Below, in pieces: positions 56,077-64,000 of a DNA stretch of 64,000 bases. Position 1 is the first letter of the stretch; each line of letters opens with the position of its first letter. The notes below the pieces were generated by a model. That model was not told the DNA's origin. It did not search any database and was given only the letters and a program-made list of their open reading frames with translations. The stretch comes from Thelonectria olida (lineage: Eukaryota; Ascomycota; Sordariomycetes; Hypocreales; Nectriaceae): positions 496,001-560,000 of the forward strand of contig JAGPYM010000014.1 of assembly GCA_020736575.1 (NCBI GenBank), read 5' to 3'. The translations under genes and the position numbers were made by a program.

Positions 56077-57299
56077 ATGGCCATTCGAGAGGATCTCGTG
56101 GCCTCTGCGGTAAGTTGAGCCCCCTTCCCGACAACCAAGAGAATAACCATTCTAACTGTCATCGCCAGGCGCAATGTTGGTATCCCTAGACTCGGTTTGG
56201 CATCCGCCATAAAACTAACATTTCGCAGTCCTTCAGGATCCCAGCGTCGCGTCCTCTTCCGTAGAGAATCGCCTCTCCTTTCTTCGATCCAAGAACCTCA
56301 CCCAAGAAGAGATCGATGCCGCCATGGCTCGCGCCGGCGGTAGTGCGCCTCCCGCTCCCAGCGCTCCCTATCCGACCGCGTCTCCCGCAGGACCCCCCGT
56401 TCCTCAACAATACTATCAGCCCTACCCTCCACAGGCATGGCAGCCACAACCACCTCCGAGAAGAGATTGGCGAGACTGGTTCATCATGGCGACGGTAGTT
56501 AGTGGCGTATCATATGGTCTCTACTCTCTTGGCAAGGTTCGTTTCTCTGGCTGCGACTTCTCGCAAGGACCTCTGCTAACTGCCCTGATAGCGATACGTC
56601 TACCCACTTGTGGCACCCCCAACGCCCGAGAAGCTGGAGCAGGATAAGAAGTCAATCGAGGATCAATTCGAACGGGCATTCTCCCTCGTCGAGCAACTCG
56701 CCAAGGATACAGAGGACCTCAAGAAGGCCGAACAAGAGCGAACAGAGAAACTGGATAATGCGATTACGGAGTTGGAAACTGTCATGTCGGATCTCAAGGC
56801 TGCTAACCGACGACGAGAAGACGACTCTCAGCGCATCCGGGACGAGGTTCAATCTCTGAAGGATTCCATGCCCAAGGCCCTCGACAACCAGAAGCAACTT
56901 ACAGACACCCGACTCAAGGAGGTCAACTCCGAATTGGTCAGCCTTAAGACTCTCGTCACTCAGCGTATGGCCGCTCCGGCACCAGCTCCGGTTTCTACGC
57001 CCAGTTACTTGCGTGGCTCCAGCGGAGGAAATGTGACACCCGCGCCGTCTATCTCGGCGGGCCCGGACACTAACGGAGAGAAGTCCGTCGATGCCGGTGG
57101 CTCTTCGACCCCGACGACGACTGCTTCTCAACCATCTAGGCCTACCAGCTCCTTCAGCCGTGCTTCCACGAGCGGACTCGGAGCTTCCACTGGCAAGGCC
57201 TCGATTCCCGCATGGCAGATGGCCATGTCCAAACAGAATGACACCTCGTCGACGGTGGCCAAGCCCGAAGAACCCTTCACTGGCAGCAGCAGCTCTTAA
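56077..57299 (+). CDS. PEX14: Peroxisomal membrane protein Pex14, with a 7-nt microexon
   Basis: Four exons: 56077-56109, 56169-56175 (GCGCAAT, 7 nt), 56229-56536, 56592-57299 (351 aa). Docking factor for the PTS1/PTS2 receptors Pex5 and Pex7 at the peroxisome membrane. Exon 1 (MAIREDLVASA), the microexon and exon 3 join to AQFLQDPSVASSSVENRLSF, the conserved Pex14 N-terminal domain, followed by LRSKNLTQEEIDAAMARAGG. Skipping the microexon or reading through puts exon 3 out of frame. A Pro-rich stretch, a hydrophobic segment (WFIMATVVSGVSYGLYSLG), a coiled coil (about residues 125-215) and a Ser/Thr-rich tail follow. Both small introns have good branch sites (TCTAACTG; AACTAACA). Divergent from NDC80. 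Confidence 0.93.
56169..56175 (+). other. PEX14: 7-nt microexon of PEX14
   Basis: GCGCAAT, flanked by ATCGCCAG on the left and GTTGGT on the right. It supplies the last codons between MAIREDLVASA and the FLQDPSV block (Ala, Gln and the first base of Phe). Introns are 59 and 53 nt. Confidence 0.85.
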
Positions 57300-57685
57300 G
57301 GGCAACTATGAGAGCAGGCGCTTGTATTATCTATTTGTGTACTTAGAACTTGGACATAGCTATAGCTAGCATAATGGGGTGAAGTCTCGGCGTCGTTTGT
57401 TGGACTTTTATTTTGACTGCGCGTATAATCCCTTTGTCATGTGAAGACCGTTCTATCCTTCTTTGAGATTGTGATCTTTCGATGTAGTCAGCAGCCTACT
57501 TACAAGTGAGGTGACGGTTGTCACAATCCCACAGTTTGCACTCATTGATGGGCAGGCAACAAAGTATGTTGAGTGTTTGCATCTTCTTATTAAGATGTAT
57601 CCTGAAAGTCTAAAGATATCTTCCGCAAACCGTAGCTTGCTCAATGTATATAGCTACCAAATATCGCCCATAGCTGATAACCTCC
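57300..57685. other. Intergenic between convergent PEX14 and aminotransferase
   Basis: 3' flanks only; AT-rich and without coding signal. Confidence 0.45.
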
Positions 57686-59247
57686 CTACTGGGATTCCCG
57701 AACAACAGTGTCGATTGACTTGGCGACATAGTCAATATTCCGCTCATTCAACCCAGATACGGTAACGCGACCGGTCGTTACCAGGTAAATGTGGTATTTC
57801 TTTTGCAGGGTCTCGCATTGAGCGACGGTTAAGGGCAAGAGGCTAGGTATGTCAGTCATTGTATTTACGGGAGGCACAGGCAACTTACGTGAAGAGGCCA
57901 TTTCCTTTGGTGATGACACTCCAGTCGCCAGGTGTCTTGTATGCATTGGTCAGGAGATCGAACAGCTTCGCTCGGAGCTTGTGCAGTCTCTGATGAACTC
58001 CGTCGAGTTCTTGTCTCCTGGACGCGAACTGAATTAGTACACACAAACATACACCGCAACTCTCTCTGTTTTCTTACCAGGCTGCTTCTCTCGCGGGATC
58101 GGAGAGAATCAAGTCTACCAATCGAGAACCATATGCCGGCGATGACGAGAACTCGACACGGATTAGGAAGCGCATCTGATCACGCACCGCCAGCGCGCTG
58201 TCGGCTGAGGGACACACGGCGTGCAGCGCACCAACGCGCTCGCCGTACAGGGCAAAGTTCTTGGCGAACGACTGGCACACGAGCATCTCGAAGCCCTGCT
58301 CGACAAAGTGGCGCACACAGTAAATATCCTCCTCAAGGCCGTTTCCCAAGCCTTGGTACGCAATGTCGAAGACGGGGAACTGCCTGCGCGTCTTCATCTC
58401 CTGTGCCAGGATCTGCCACTGCTCTTTCGTAAAGTCTGCCGCCGTAGGGTTGTGGCAGCATGCCTGGAGGACGAAGATGCTTCCCTCGGGCGCGCTGCGC
58501 ACCGTTGCGAGGACCGAGTCCCAGGCGACGGTGCCCGTCTTGGGGTCGTAGTGCGTGTACGTCTTGGCGTCGAGGCCGGCGAGGCCGAGCATGGGGACGT
58601 AGTTGCCCCAGGCGGGAGTGCCGACGTAGACCGTCTTGGACATTCCGGGGACGGAGCGGGCGAGGAGCATGAAGGCGATGTGGACGGCGCCGGTGCCAGA
58701 TATGGTTTGCACCGAGGCGACCTGCATTGTGGTGAGTATGGGAGAGTGTTGAAGGAGTCTTAGAGGACGAACTTGGTTGGCTTGGAGTAATGATGAATCC
58801 TTTCCGAAGACGACCTTCGCTGCGTTTTCTAGGTAGCTTTGGTTGCCCGTCGTCACTTCATACTGGGTGAAGTTGTTAATGGCTGGGGGTCGGGCAAAGA
58901 ATGAAGATCAACCACTTACATCGTGGTCGGGATTAGCAGCAGCCAAGGCAGCTTTGGCCTTGCATTATCAAGTCAACACACACAATCAACAAAGATCTGA
59001 AGGGAACCGAACCAACCTGTTTCAAGACCTTCATCTCATTGTAAAGACCTTGCTCGTTTCGATAGATGCCGACACCGAGGTCGACCTTGTCCGGGCTCTT
59101 GTCCCCATCCGCCTGTACCTTGAGGTGGTACATGATGTCCGGGGCGCCCTTCTTTACATTGTCAAAAAACATCTTGCCGGCTCGTTGAACTGTGCTATAA
59201 TTTCTGATTGATCTCTGCATTTTCGAGACTAGCATTGAAACACTCAT
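57686..59247 (-). CDS. Aspartate aminotransferase
   Basis: Six exons: 59247-59017, 58958-58920, 58862-58773, 58721-58078, 58017-57890, 57843-57686 (429 aa). PLP enzyme exchanging amino groups between aspartate/oxaloacetate and glutamate/2-oxoglutarate. Seen: VDLGVGIYRNEQGLYNE near the N-terminus, VQTISGTGAVHIAFMLLARS, TPAWGNYVPMLGLAGL, LQACCHNPTAADFTKEQW (substrate and PLP contacts), FPVFDIAYQGLGNGLEED, the PLP lysine in CQSFAKNFALYGERVGAL, and the C-terminal GRVTVSGLNERNIDYVA with a substrate-binding Arg. First ATG is 59247; ATG 59220 is the alternative and would give a more presequence-like MQRSIRNYSTVQRAGK. No C-terminal peroxisomal tripeptide (ends ESQ). Divergent from an aldolase gene with a shared, motif-bearing promoter. 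Confidence 0.93.
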
Positions 59248-59330
59248 ACTTATAACAAAGACGACGTTTGTTGGAATTGCGGCTATCGTCTCCGCTTCGC
59301 TGAACAAGCTATGGCGGGTTATTTAACCGT

Positions 59331-59349
59331 CTTGTATAAGTCGGTTTGA
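59331..59349 (+). promoter_or_regulatory. Shared 19-mer CTTGTATAAGTCGGTTTGA
   Basis: 17 of 19 bases identical to 63086-63104 (CTTGTCTAAGTCGGTCTGA). Confidence 0.6.
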
Positions 59350-59378
59350 GCATCCGACTTTTGGTCGGCGCATTAGCT

Positions 59379-59395
59379 TCGGGGGCGGTCCCCGA
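59379..59395. promoter_or_regulatory. Palindrome TCGGGG-GCGGT-CCCCGA
   Basis: Perfect 6-nt arms with a 5-nt spacer. The outer triplets form CGG-N9-CCG, the inverted-repeat type bound by Zn2Cys6 dimers. The same arms and spacing occur at 62961-62977. Confidence 0.65.
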
Positions 59396-59503
59396 GGGTT
59401 GAAGACGAACGCACCTTTTCTTGAAGGCCGAGACTGTGATGTTGTGTATCGCGATCGCCATAGCACAGATAGTTACTTTGGAACTTGGAAATGTCTGGAG
59501 ATG

Positions 59504-59515
59504 GCCCCCGAAGCT
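59504..59515. promoter_or_regulatory. Half site GCCCCCGAAGCT
   Basis: Exact reverse complement of AGCTTCGGGGGC at 59375-59386, on the aldolase side of the shared promoter. Confidence 0.5.
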
Positions 59516-59645
59516 CGTCTGGGAAAGCGTGTGAAACCTCGATCTCGGAGAAGATGAATTGATGGATTTATATGAGCGCTTCCCCCGCCCTCATTAGTGC
59601 AGCTCTACCTCTGCACATTCGAACTCATCATCTTCATCCTTCAAA

Positions 59646-60509
59646 ATGATAACGACACTCTACAGCAATAATCTTTTCCGATGTATCTCCTCGCGCCAAG
59701 TCTGCAAGGCGTTCGGCATCAAAGTGTCGCCCAACGCGCAGATGGCCCAAATCGCAAAACACGCCGGCTTCGACTCCCTCTTTATCGATCTCGAGCACGC
59801 GTGGCTTACACTGGCCGAGGCGAGCAACCTCTGCAACGTGGGTCATCTTGCGGGCATTACCCCGTTTGTGCGTGTGCCTCACCAATGTGGGAATGGCTTC
59901 GTTCAGCGAGTGCTTGATGGGGGCGCAATGGGTGTTGTGTTTCCACATATCCAGAACGCAGGTACGTCTAGCGAGACTTGCACAATTGGATATGAAGAAA
60001 TGAAACTAATTTAATGTAAAGACGAAGCAAAGGCAGCAGTAGGCATCTGCAAATACCCCCCTCAAGGATGTCGGTCCATGACTGGTCTTCAACCGCTCTT
60101 CAACATGCGCTCTACGCCAGTCGCAGAAGCGGTCGAGTTTGGCAACAAGTCGGGCTCTACAGTCTTTGCCATGATCGAAAGCAACGAAGCCGTCCAAAAC
60201 GCCGACGAGATTGCGGCAGTCGAAGGCATTGACGTTCTCCTGGTCGGATCCAACGACCTGAGCATCGACATTGGAGTGCCCGGCGACTGGAAGAGCCAGG
60301 CGTACCGTTCGGCCTTGGAGAAGGTGAGCGACGCTTGTCACCGGAACAAAAAGGCGTTTGGCGTGGCGGGAGTTTACAACGAGCCGGAAATTCACGATTG
60401 GTTCATTAATACCCTGGGTGCGAGGTTTCTTCTTGTTGAGCAAGATTTGTCCCTGATTGCGAAAGGGGGGCGGAAAGCTGTGGGAGATGTGCCCAAGGTT
60501 CGGTTGTGA
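59646..60509 (+). CDS. HpcH/HpaI-type aldolase (2-oxo acid aldolase, class II)
   Basis: Two exons, 59646-59961 and 60022-60509, 267 aa, the family's usual length. These metal-dependent aldolases reversibly cleave 4-hydroxy-2-oxo acids to pyruvate and an aldehyde. Seen in order: KAFGIKVSPNAQMAQIAKHA, GFDSLFIDLEHAWLTLAEAS (catalytic His in DLEH), TPFVRVPH, VLDGGAMGVVFPHIQ, a Pro/Gly-rich loop (KYPPQGCRSMTG), AMIESNEAVQNADEIAAVEG (metal-binding Glu), and DVLLVGSNDLSIDIGVPGD (metal-binding Asp). The intron has donor GTACGT and a CTAAT branch. Head to head with the aspartate aminotransferase gene, 398 bases between start codons. Confidence 0.92.
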
Positions 60510-61113
60510 AGCGTCGAGTTAAATTGGGGAAGCTGGAGTTATTCAGCTCTTGTTTAGGAGAAAACTAAATCCCAATTAAAGTAATTGGAAACTCTTCCGG
60601 TGACTTCATGCAAGGCAGTTATCCAGTCCGTGATGATTCCGACCATCTTGGGCAGCTCGCTGTAGGGTAAGCGACACAAACAGATCCATCGCGATGGCCC
60701 ATGGCTGCCACGGGAACTTACACGGGCAGGATGCGGGGGTTTCCAGATATCGAGGTACCAGATTGCTCTGGAAAGCCATGAGAGATTATTTGCTGGCGTC
60801 TCAACACCACATCAAAGGCTTGTTGGGGCGGAAGGCTCCGAGTCTTGTGAATGCCTGCCAACATGCCAACAAGACCCTCAAGCAGTAGTGCCCACTAACC
60901 AAATACCGAGACGCTGCGCTTGGGGTTGTTACTCTCCAGCGTGCAATTCTCTCTCTCAAACTTCATCCTCACTCGAAACCAGGATATATTGTTCACGTTA
61001 TTGTGTTTTTCCACTACCAGCCAAACTTGGAGCCATGCACTCGACGTCTGCCTTGTTTACATCGAGGCTATCCGTCTCCCGTCCAGCTGCCCAGCCGCCC
61101 AACGGACCAAGTC
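60510..61113. other. Intergenic, upstream of an uncharacterised gene
   Basis: No gene. An ATG at 61035 opens a short frame (MHSTSALFTSRLSVSRP) out of phase with the next gene. It could be an upstream ORF. Confidence 0.4.
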
Positions 61114-62415
61114 ATGATCGCCATGTCGAATATTCCGACAAAGCTCAAGCTTCGGCAGAATGACTGGATGAAAGCGGTGGGTGGTGAATCTATCGAGAGG
61201 GGCGTCAACCCGTCCATAATGAGGTTCGATGCTCCCCACGAGCGGAAGCCAATTTCGTCGATGCCAGAGCGAACGCCTCTTATGAAGAAGCTTGCCAAGC
61301 TAAAATGGAAGAAAATCATCCCGGTATATTTAAAGGTAAGAAAACATTACTTCTATGTAGTGTTAGGAACAGCAGCTAACACTCGATGTGGGTAGACCCA
61401 AGTCGAAGCAGATTGCGACTGGTCCAATCCCCTGAACGACTGCTGGTTTTTTAATAAGAAATACACGACACTCTCAGCGTGGAACGCTGAGAGAAATGAA
61501 TACCGCTGGCTAAACGACATCAAGTGCCGTAGCATTGCGTGCAAGAATGGGAAAGCAAGTTGGAGAGAGTGGAACGCGAGAGTGAATGCGTGTCTACTTG
61601 AAGCTACTTTCAATCCCACTGGATCTCAAGCGGATCTCGAATCTCTCCTGAATGACTTCTCCGAGGATAGGATCAGCCAGCGCACTCGAGGAGTGACTTG
61701 CCTTGGCTTGTACGTGTCTACCTCGCGGACTACAGCCATTGCAAGGCTAATCATGAAACGCAGGACCGGATGCCCAATTTGCCCCGAGCTGCAGTGTTAC
61801 CCCGACCTGCCGTGTCCTCAGTCTCGTAGCGCGTTGGATCCCAAACTACAGTATGCCGTCCTGCTCGATCCGACCTCAGCTTCGAACCTCGGACAATCGC
61901 TGCATTGTTACTGTCGATGTGATCCGACGAACAACCATGCAGCACACAGTCAGCTTCGTAACGAGCCAAACACGCCTGCCGCCATCGCAGTCGAAGTTCA
62001 GAAATGTCGAGACGATAGTACCGGGAGTATGTTTAACACTATCGCCTGGATACAAGCTCAATTTCGACATCTCGAGTCTCTTCGAGAAGCTGACCCAAGA
62101 CGCCTCCCAATTCTACCCGTTCTTCTCATACAAGGACCCTATTGGCGCGTTGACTTTGCACAGTGGACGGATGGTAAACTGGTACGACATTTACTTTTGA
62201 TTTGCTTGTGACAGTGCTGACTACAGAATCAGGTTATTTGGGAGGGACTGGGCATCGGTTCATCGGACGACATTCACGGGTGCTATTGTATCAGGGAGGC
62301 GTTGGGCTATTTGAAGGACTGGTGCATGGATGAGTTCTCGTCGTGGTGGGAGCGAGCAGTGGATGACACCATACTGTGGCCTTGCACGTACGTCTGTGAG
62401 CCTCAATTCCCGTAG
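61114..62415 (+). CDS. Uncharacterised protein, four-exon model
   Basis: I do not recognise this gene. Model: 61114-61335, 61396-61709, 61795-62173, 62227-62415 (367 aa), introns GTAAGA..GTAG, GTACGT..GCAG, GTAAAC..ACAG; the lengths sum to a multiple of three. The start MIAMSNIPTKLKLRQ is basic. Exon 2 reads DCWFFNKKYTTLSAWNAERN and EYRWLNDIKCRSIACKNG. The late part of exon 3 reads CLTLSPGYKLNFDISSLFEK and FYPFFSYKDPIGALTLHSG with strong coding bias. Exon 4 continues NQVIWEGLGIGSSDDIHGCY and ends after YVCEPQFP. The first half of exon 3 is the weak point, because two frames look coding there. The protein is Cys- and Trp-rich without a signal peptide. It may be a lineage-specific gene. Confidence 0.5.
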
Positions 62416-62959
62416 TAGGCATACGGCAAGCTCTTGTGTATGCCAGCAACTCACCCGGAGCGGGACAGCCTATACAATAGCGTACATCAAGCCTTGCAAA
62501 GAAGACCTGGAGTAGCCAACTTCTTTCGCGACGAACAAGACATAGCTCTCTCCAGTTGTAGAGGCTACTCTCTGCTTATGAATCGACTTGACGGAAACGC
62601 CTTTTCCCATTGCAACTATCTGTACCTTGTAGGAGGGGCGGGTACGACACAGCGAACAAATTCCCAAACTGAAAGGCCATGTTTCATCACCTCAACTCTG
62701 CGTTATTCTATCGTATTTTTATTCCATTTATCTACATTGGTATTCAGATCTTAGCTGTTTTTGGGGAGCTTGATACGTAGTGCCGGGCTGCTTAATACAC
62801 ATCGCCAACAGAAAGCCATACACGCAAGCTCCTGTCTTTAATGATCAAGCAACCCGGCGCTTTACCATTTCCAAGATGTGCTTACTTACGTAAGTCAACT
62901 GCTCCTGTCCATAGCGCTGAATCTGGCGCCGTCTATCGGGCCACGGGGCAGTTCAAGCT

Positions 62960-62978
62960 TTCGGGGGCCGCCCCCGAA
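62960..62978. promoter_or_regulatory. Perfect palindrome TTCGGGGGC-C-GCCCCCGAA
   Basis: Nine-base arms around one base. Read as TCGGGG-GCCGC-CCCCGA it has the same arms and the same 5-nt spacing as the palindrome at 59379-59395. A candidate binding site for a Zn2Cys6 dimer (CGG-N9-CCG). Confidence 0.7.
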
Positions 62979-63085
62979 TTCTAGTCCAACCCCTCCTCAA
63001 CAAGAACGTTGGCAACTCGGCGTCTTCTGCTCTTCCCAAGTGCCTGTTGACAAAAACAGTTCCCTCAGCCGCCCTTGAAGACTTC

Positions 63086-63104
63086 CTTGTCTAAGTCGGT
63101 CTGA
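63086..63104 (+). promoter_or_regulatory. Shared 19-mer CTTGTCTAAGTCGGTCTGA
   Basis: Second copy of the 19-mer at 59331-59349, here 26 bases before the regulator's ATG. Confidence 0.6.
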
Positions 63105-63129
63105 AAATTGGAAATGCCGAGGGTCGGTC

Positions 63130-64000
63130 ATGTCCCACTCCTCGAAGCGGGCGTCAAATACGCCCAGTAAAGGCCCTTCGGGGAGGACCTCCGTGCAGAA
63201 GGCTGCTCCTGTGATTGCGTGAGTTCTACTCCTCCGTCCTCCTATGTGTCTCGGCGAGTCTTGTTACTCTGCCTTCGGCCGTTGATGGTTGCATTGCCGA
63301 GGCCGGGCGTCGGCTCCTCGCACCACTGCACAACCATACCTAATGAACTGCGGACCAACACTAACAGCGTGTTAGATGTCAGACCTGCCGTTCAAAAAAG
63401 GTTAGATGCTCTGGGCCAGCTCCTTGTCAATACTGTTCGAAGCGAGGCCTGTCCTGCTCCATCACGCCTCATGGCCCGAGACGCGTCTATTCGGTGACGT
63501 ATGTTTAATCGAGCGTTTCATCTGAAGTTACTGTGGATAATAATGAGCTGGCCAGGCGGATTGAAGAACTAGAGAGTCGCTTAGCCCGATACGAGAGGCA
63601 TAACCAAATCAGTGATCATGATGATGTTCATGGTAAGAGATATCGCATCGAGCCTCGCATATGGGTTGCTAACACTGGGATGGGACAGAGAACTCGGATC
63701 GTCAGCCAACTCCCTCCGTGCAAGATGACCAATCGGAGCCAGAAGCATTGGGGCCAATCCTCTTTGATTCACCGCACACTTGCGATGATGACCAGCCCCC
63801 AACACCGAGAGACGCTCCAGCAGAGACTAGGGCGGAAAGCCACACTCCGCCGAGGAGAATGCCTAGTCCTCGGCCCTTCTCAAACCCAAGGACGTCAGAC
63901 ACATACAACCAGCATGGGATTCCATCGGAGCCTTCTCTGAGCTCTAGCCATGCGTTCAGCAGTAAAGTCCAAGACATGCTGATGAGGTCTCGACTCAACA
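63130..64000 (+). CDS. Zn(2)-Cys(6) transcription factor, 3' part beyond right edge
   Basis: Exons 63130-63218, 63376-63498, 63556-63632 and 63689 onward, still open at the edge. Exon 1 and 2 join in APVIACQTCRSKKVRC, and the cluster continues SGPAPCQYCSKRGLSC: C-x2-C-x6-C-x5-C-x2-C-x6-C, the exact Zn2Cys6 DNA-binding pattern. The intron inside the cluster (63219-63375, GTGAGT..TTAG) is what makes the frame. A short coiled-coil dimerisation helix follows (RRIEELESRLARYERHNQ), then a disordered Pro/Ser-rich linker (QPTPSVQDDQSEPEALGP). The regulatory domain lies outside the window. The second intron could alternatively be 63494-63547, changing four residues. Its promoter carries a CGG-N9-CCG palindrome also present in the aminotransferase/aldolase promoter, so it may regulate itself and those genes. 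Confidence 0.88.

Larger units (their letters stand above)
59248..59645. promoter_or_regulatory. Shared promoter of aminotransferase and HpcH/HpaI aldolase genes
   Basis: 398 bases between divergent ATGs. It carries a 19-mer (59331-59349), a palindrome (59379-59395) and a 12-nt inverted copy of the palindrome flank (59504-59515). The palindrome and 19-mer recur upstream of the Zn2Cys6 gene at 63130. Confidence 0.7.
62416..63129. promoter_or_regulatory. Upstream region of the Zn2Cys6 regulator with shared motifs
   Basis: Contains the perfect 19-nt inverted repeat at 62960-62978 and the shared 19-mer at 63086-63104, within 170 bases of the ATG at 63130. No coding signal. Confidence 0.6.

Noticed and set aside
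1..64000. Secondary-metabolite cluster, transposon or CRISPR array
   Set aside because: No PKS, NRPS or terpene synthase text, no transposase or reverse transcriptase, and no spaced repeat array was seen.

Overview
The window is nuclear DNA of a filamentous ascomycete, most likely a sordariomycete and possibly hypocrealean. The evidence is short GT-AG introns (about 45-90 nt, often with a CTAAC/CTAAT branch site), dense single-copy housekeeping genes on both strands, and fungus-specific families (Sec3 with a long proline linker, PEX14, Zn2Cys6 regulator, NACHT relic). Species is not assigned. Gene models below were spliced by hand from reading frame, splice consensus and family knowledge. For the multi-exon genes the exon lengths sum to a multiple of three.

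Layout. 1-9.3 kb (all minus strand): the 5' part of an uncharacterised acidic protein gene that runs off the left edge, SEC3 of the exocyst, and a DmpA-type S58 aminopeptidase. 9.3-12.2 kb: gene-poor, holding a decayed homoaconitase-like pseudogene. 12.2-16.7 kb (plus): an iron-type alcohol dehydrogenase of the hydroxyacid-oxoacid transhydrogenase type, then two tandem related genes of unknown function. 17.6-21.8 kb: dynactin p27 (minus) divergent from the complex I 51-kDa subunit, then a PEX11-family gene with a GC-AG intron. 22.4-26.1 kb (minus): a four-TM protein and a Cue2-like CUE/DUF1771/SMR nuclease. 27.8-37 kb: NPC1/Ncr1, GPI18, an acyl-protein-thioesterase-like gene with a one-base frame break, and an L-fuconate dehydratase-like enolase-superfamily enzyme.

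37-39.7 kb is an empty-looking gap. 39.7-44.5 kb (plus): an uncharacterised gene, RAD10/ERCC1 with a C-terminal ubiquitin-interacting motif, and a membrane protein gene interrupted by an in-frame TAG. 44.6-46.3 kb is a degraded patch with a frameshifted small ORF and a NACHT-type (HET-E-like) relic carrying many nonsense codons. 46.5-60.5 kb: a small conserved-looking gene, a NAPE-PLD-like metallo-beta-lactamase, a 7-TM protein, NDC80, PEX14 (which needs a 7-nt microexon), aspartate aminotransferase and, divergent from it, an HpcH/HpaI aldolase. 60.5-64 kb: an uncharacterised four-exon gene and the 5' end of a Zn2Cys6 regulator that runs off the right edge.

The most notable signals are three. 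(1) The PEX14 frame can only be kept by a 7-nt microexon. (2) The aminotransferase/aldolase intergenic region and the region upstream of the Zn2Cys6 regulator share the same palindrome (TCGGGG-N5-CCCCGA) and the same 19-mer, which suggests a small co-regulated amino-acid catabolic cluster. (3) An in-frame TAG in the gene at 42.8 kb is followed by 156 open codons, and the NPC1 stop TAG by 22 acidic codons; both raise the possibility of the A-to-I mRNA editing known from Fusarium and Neurospora.
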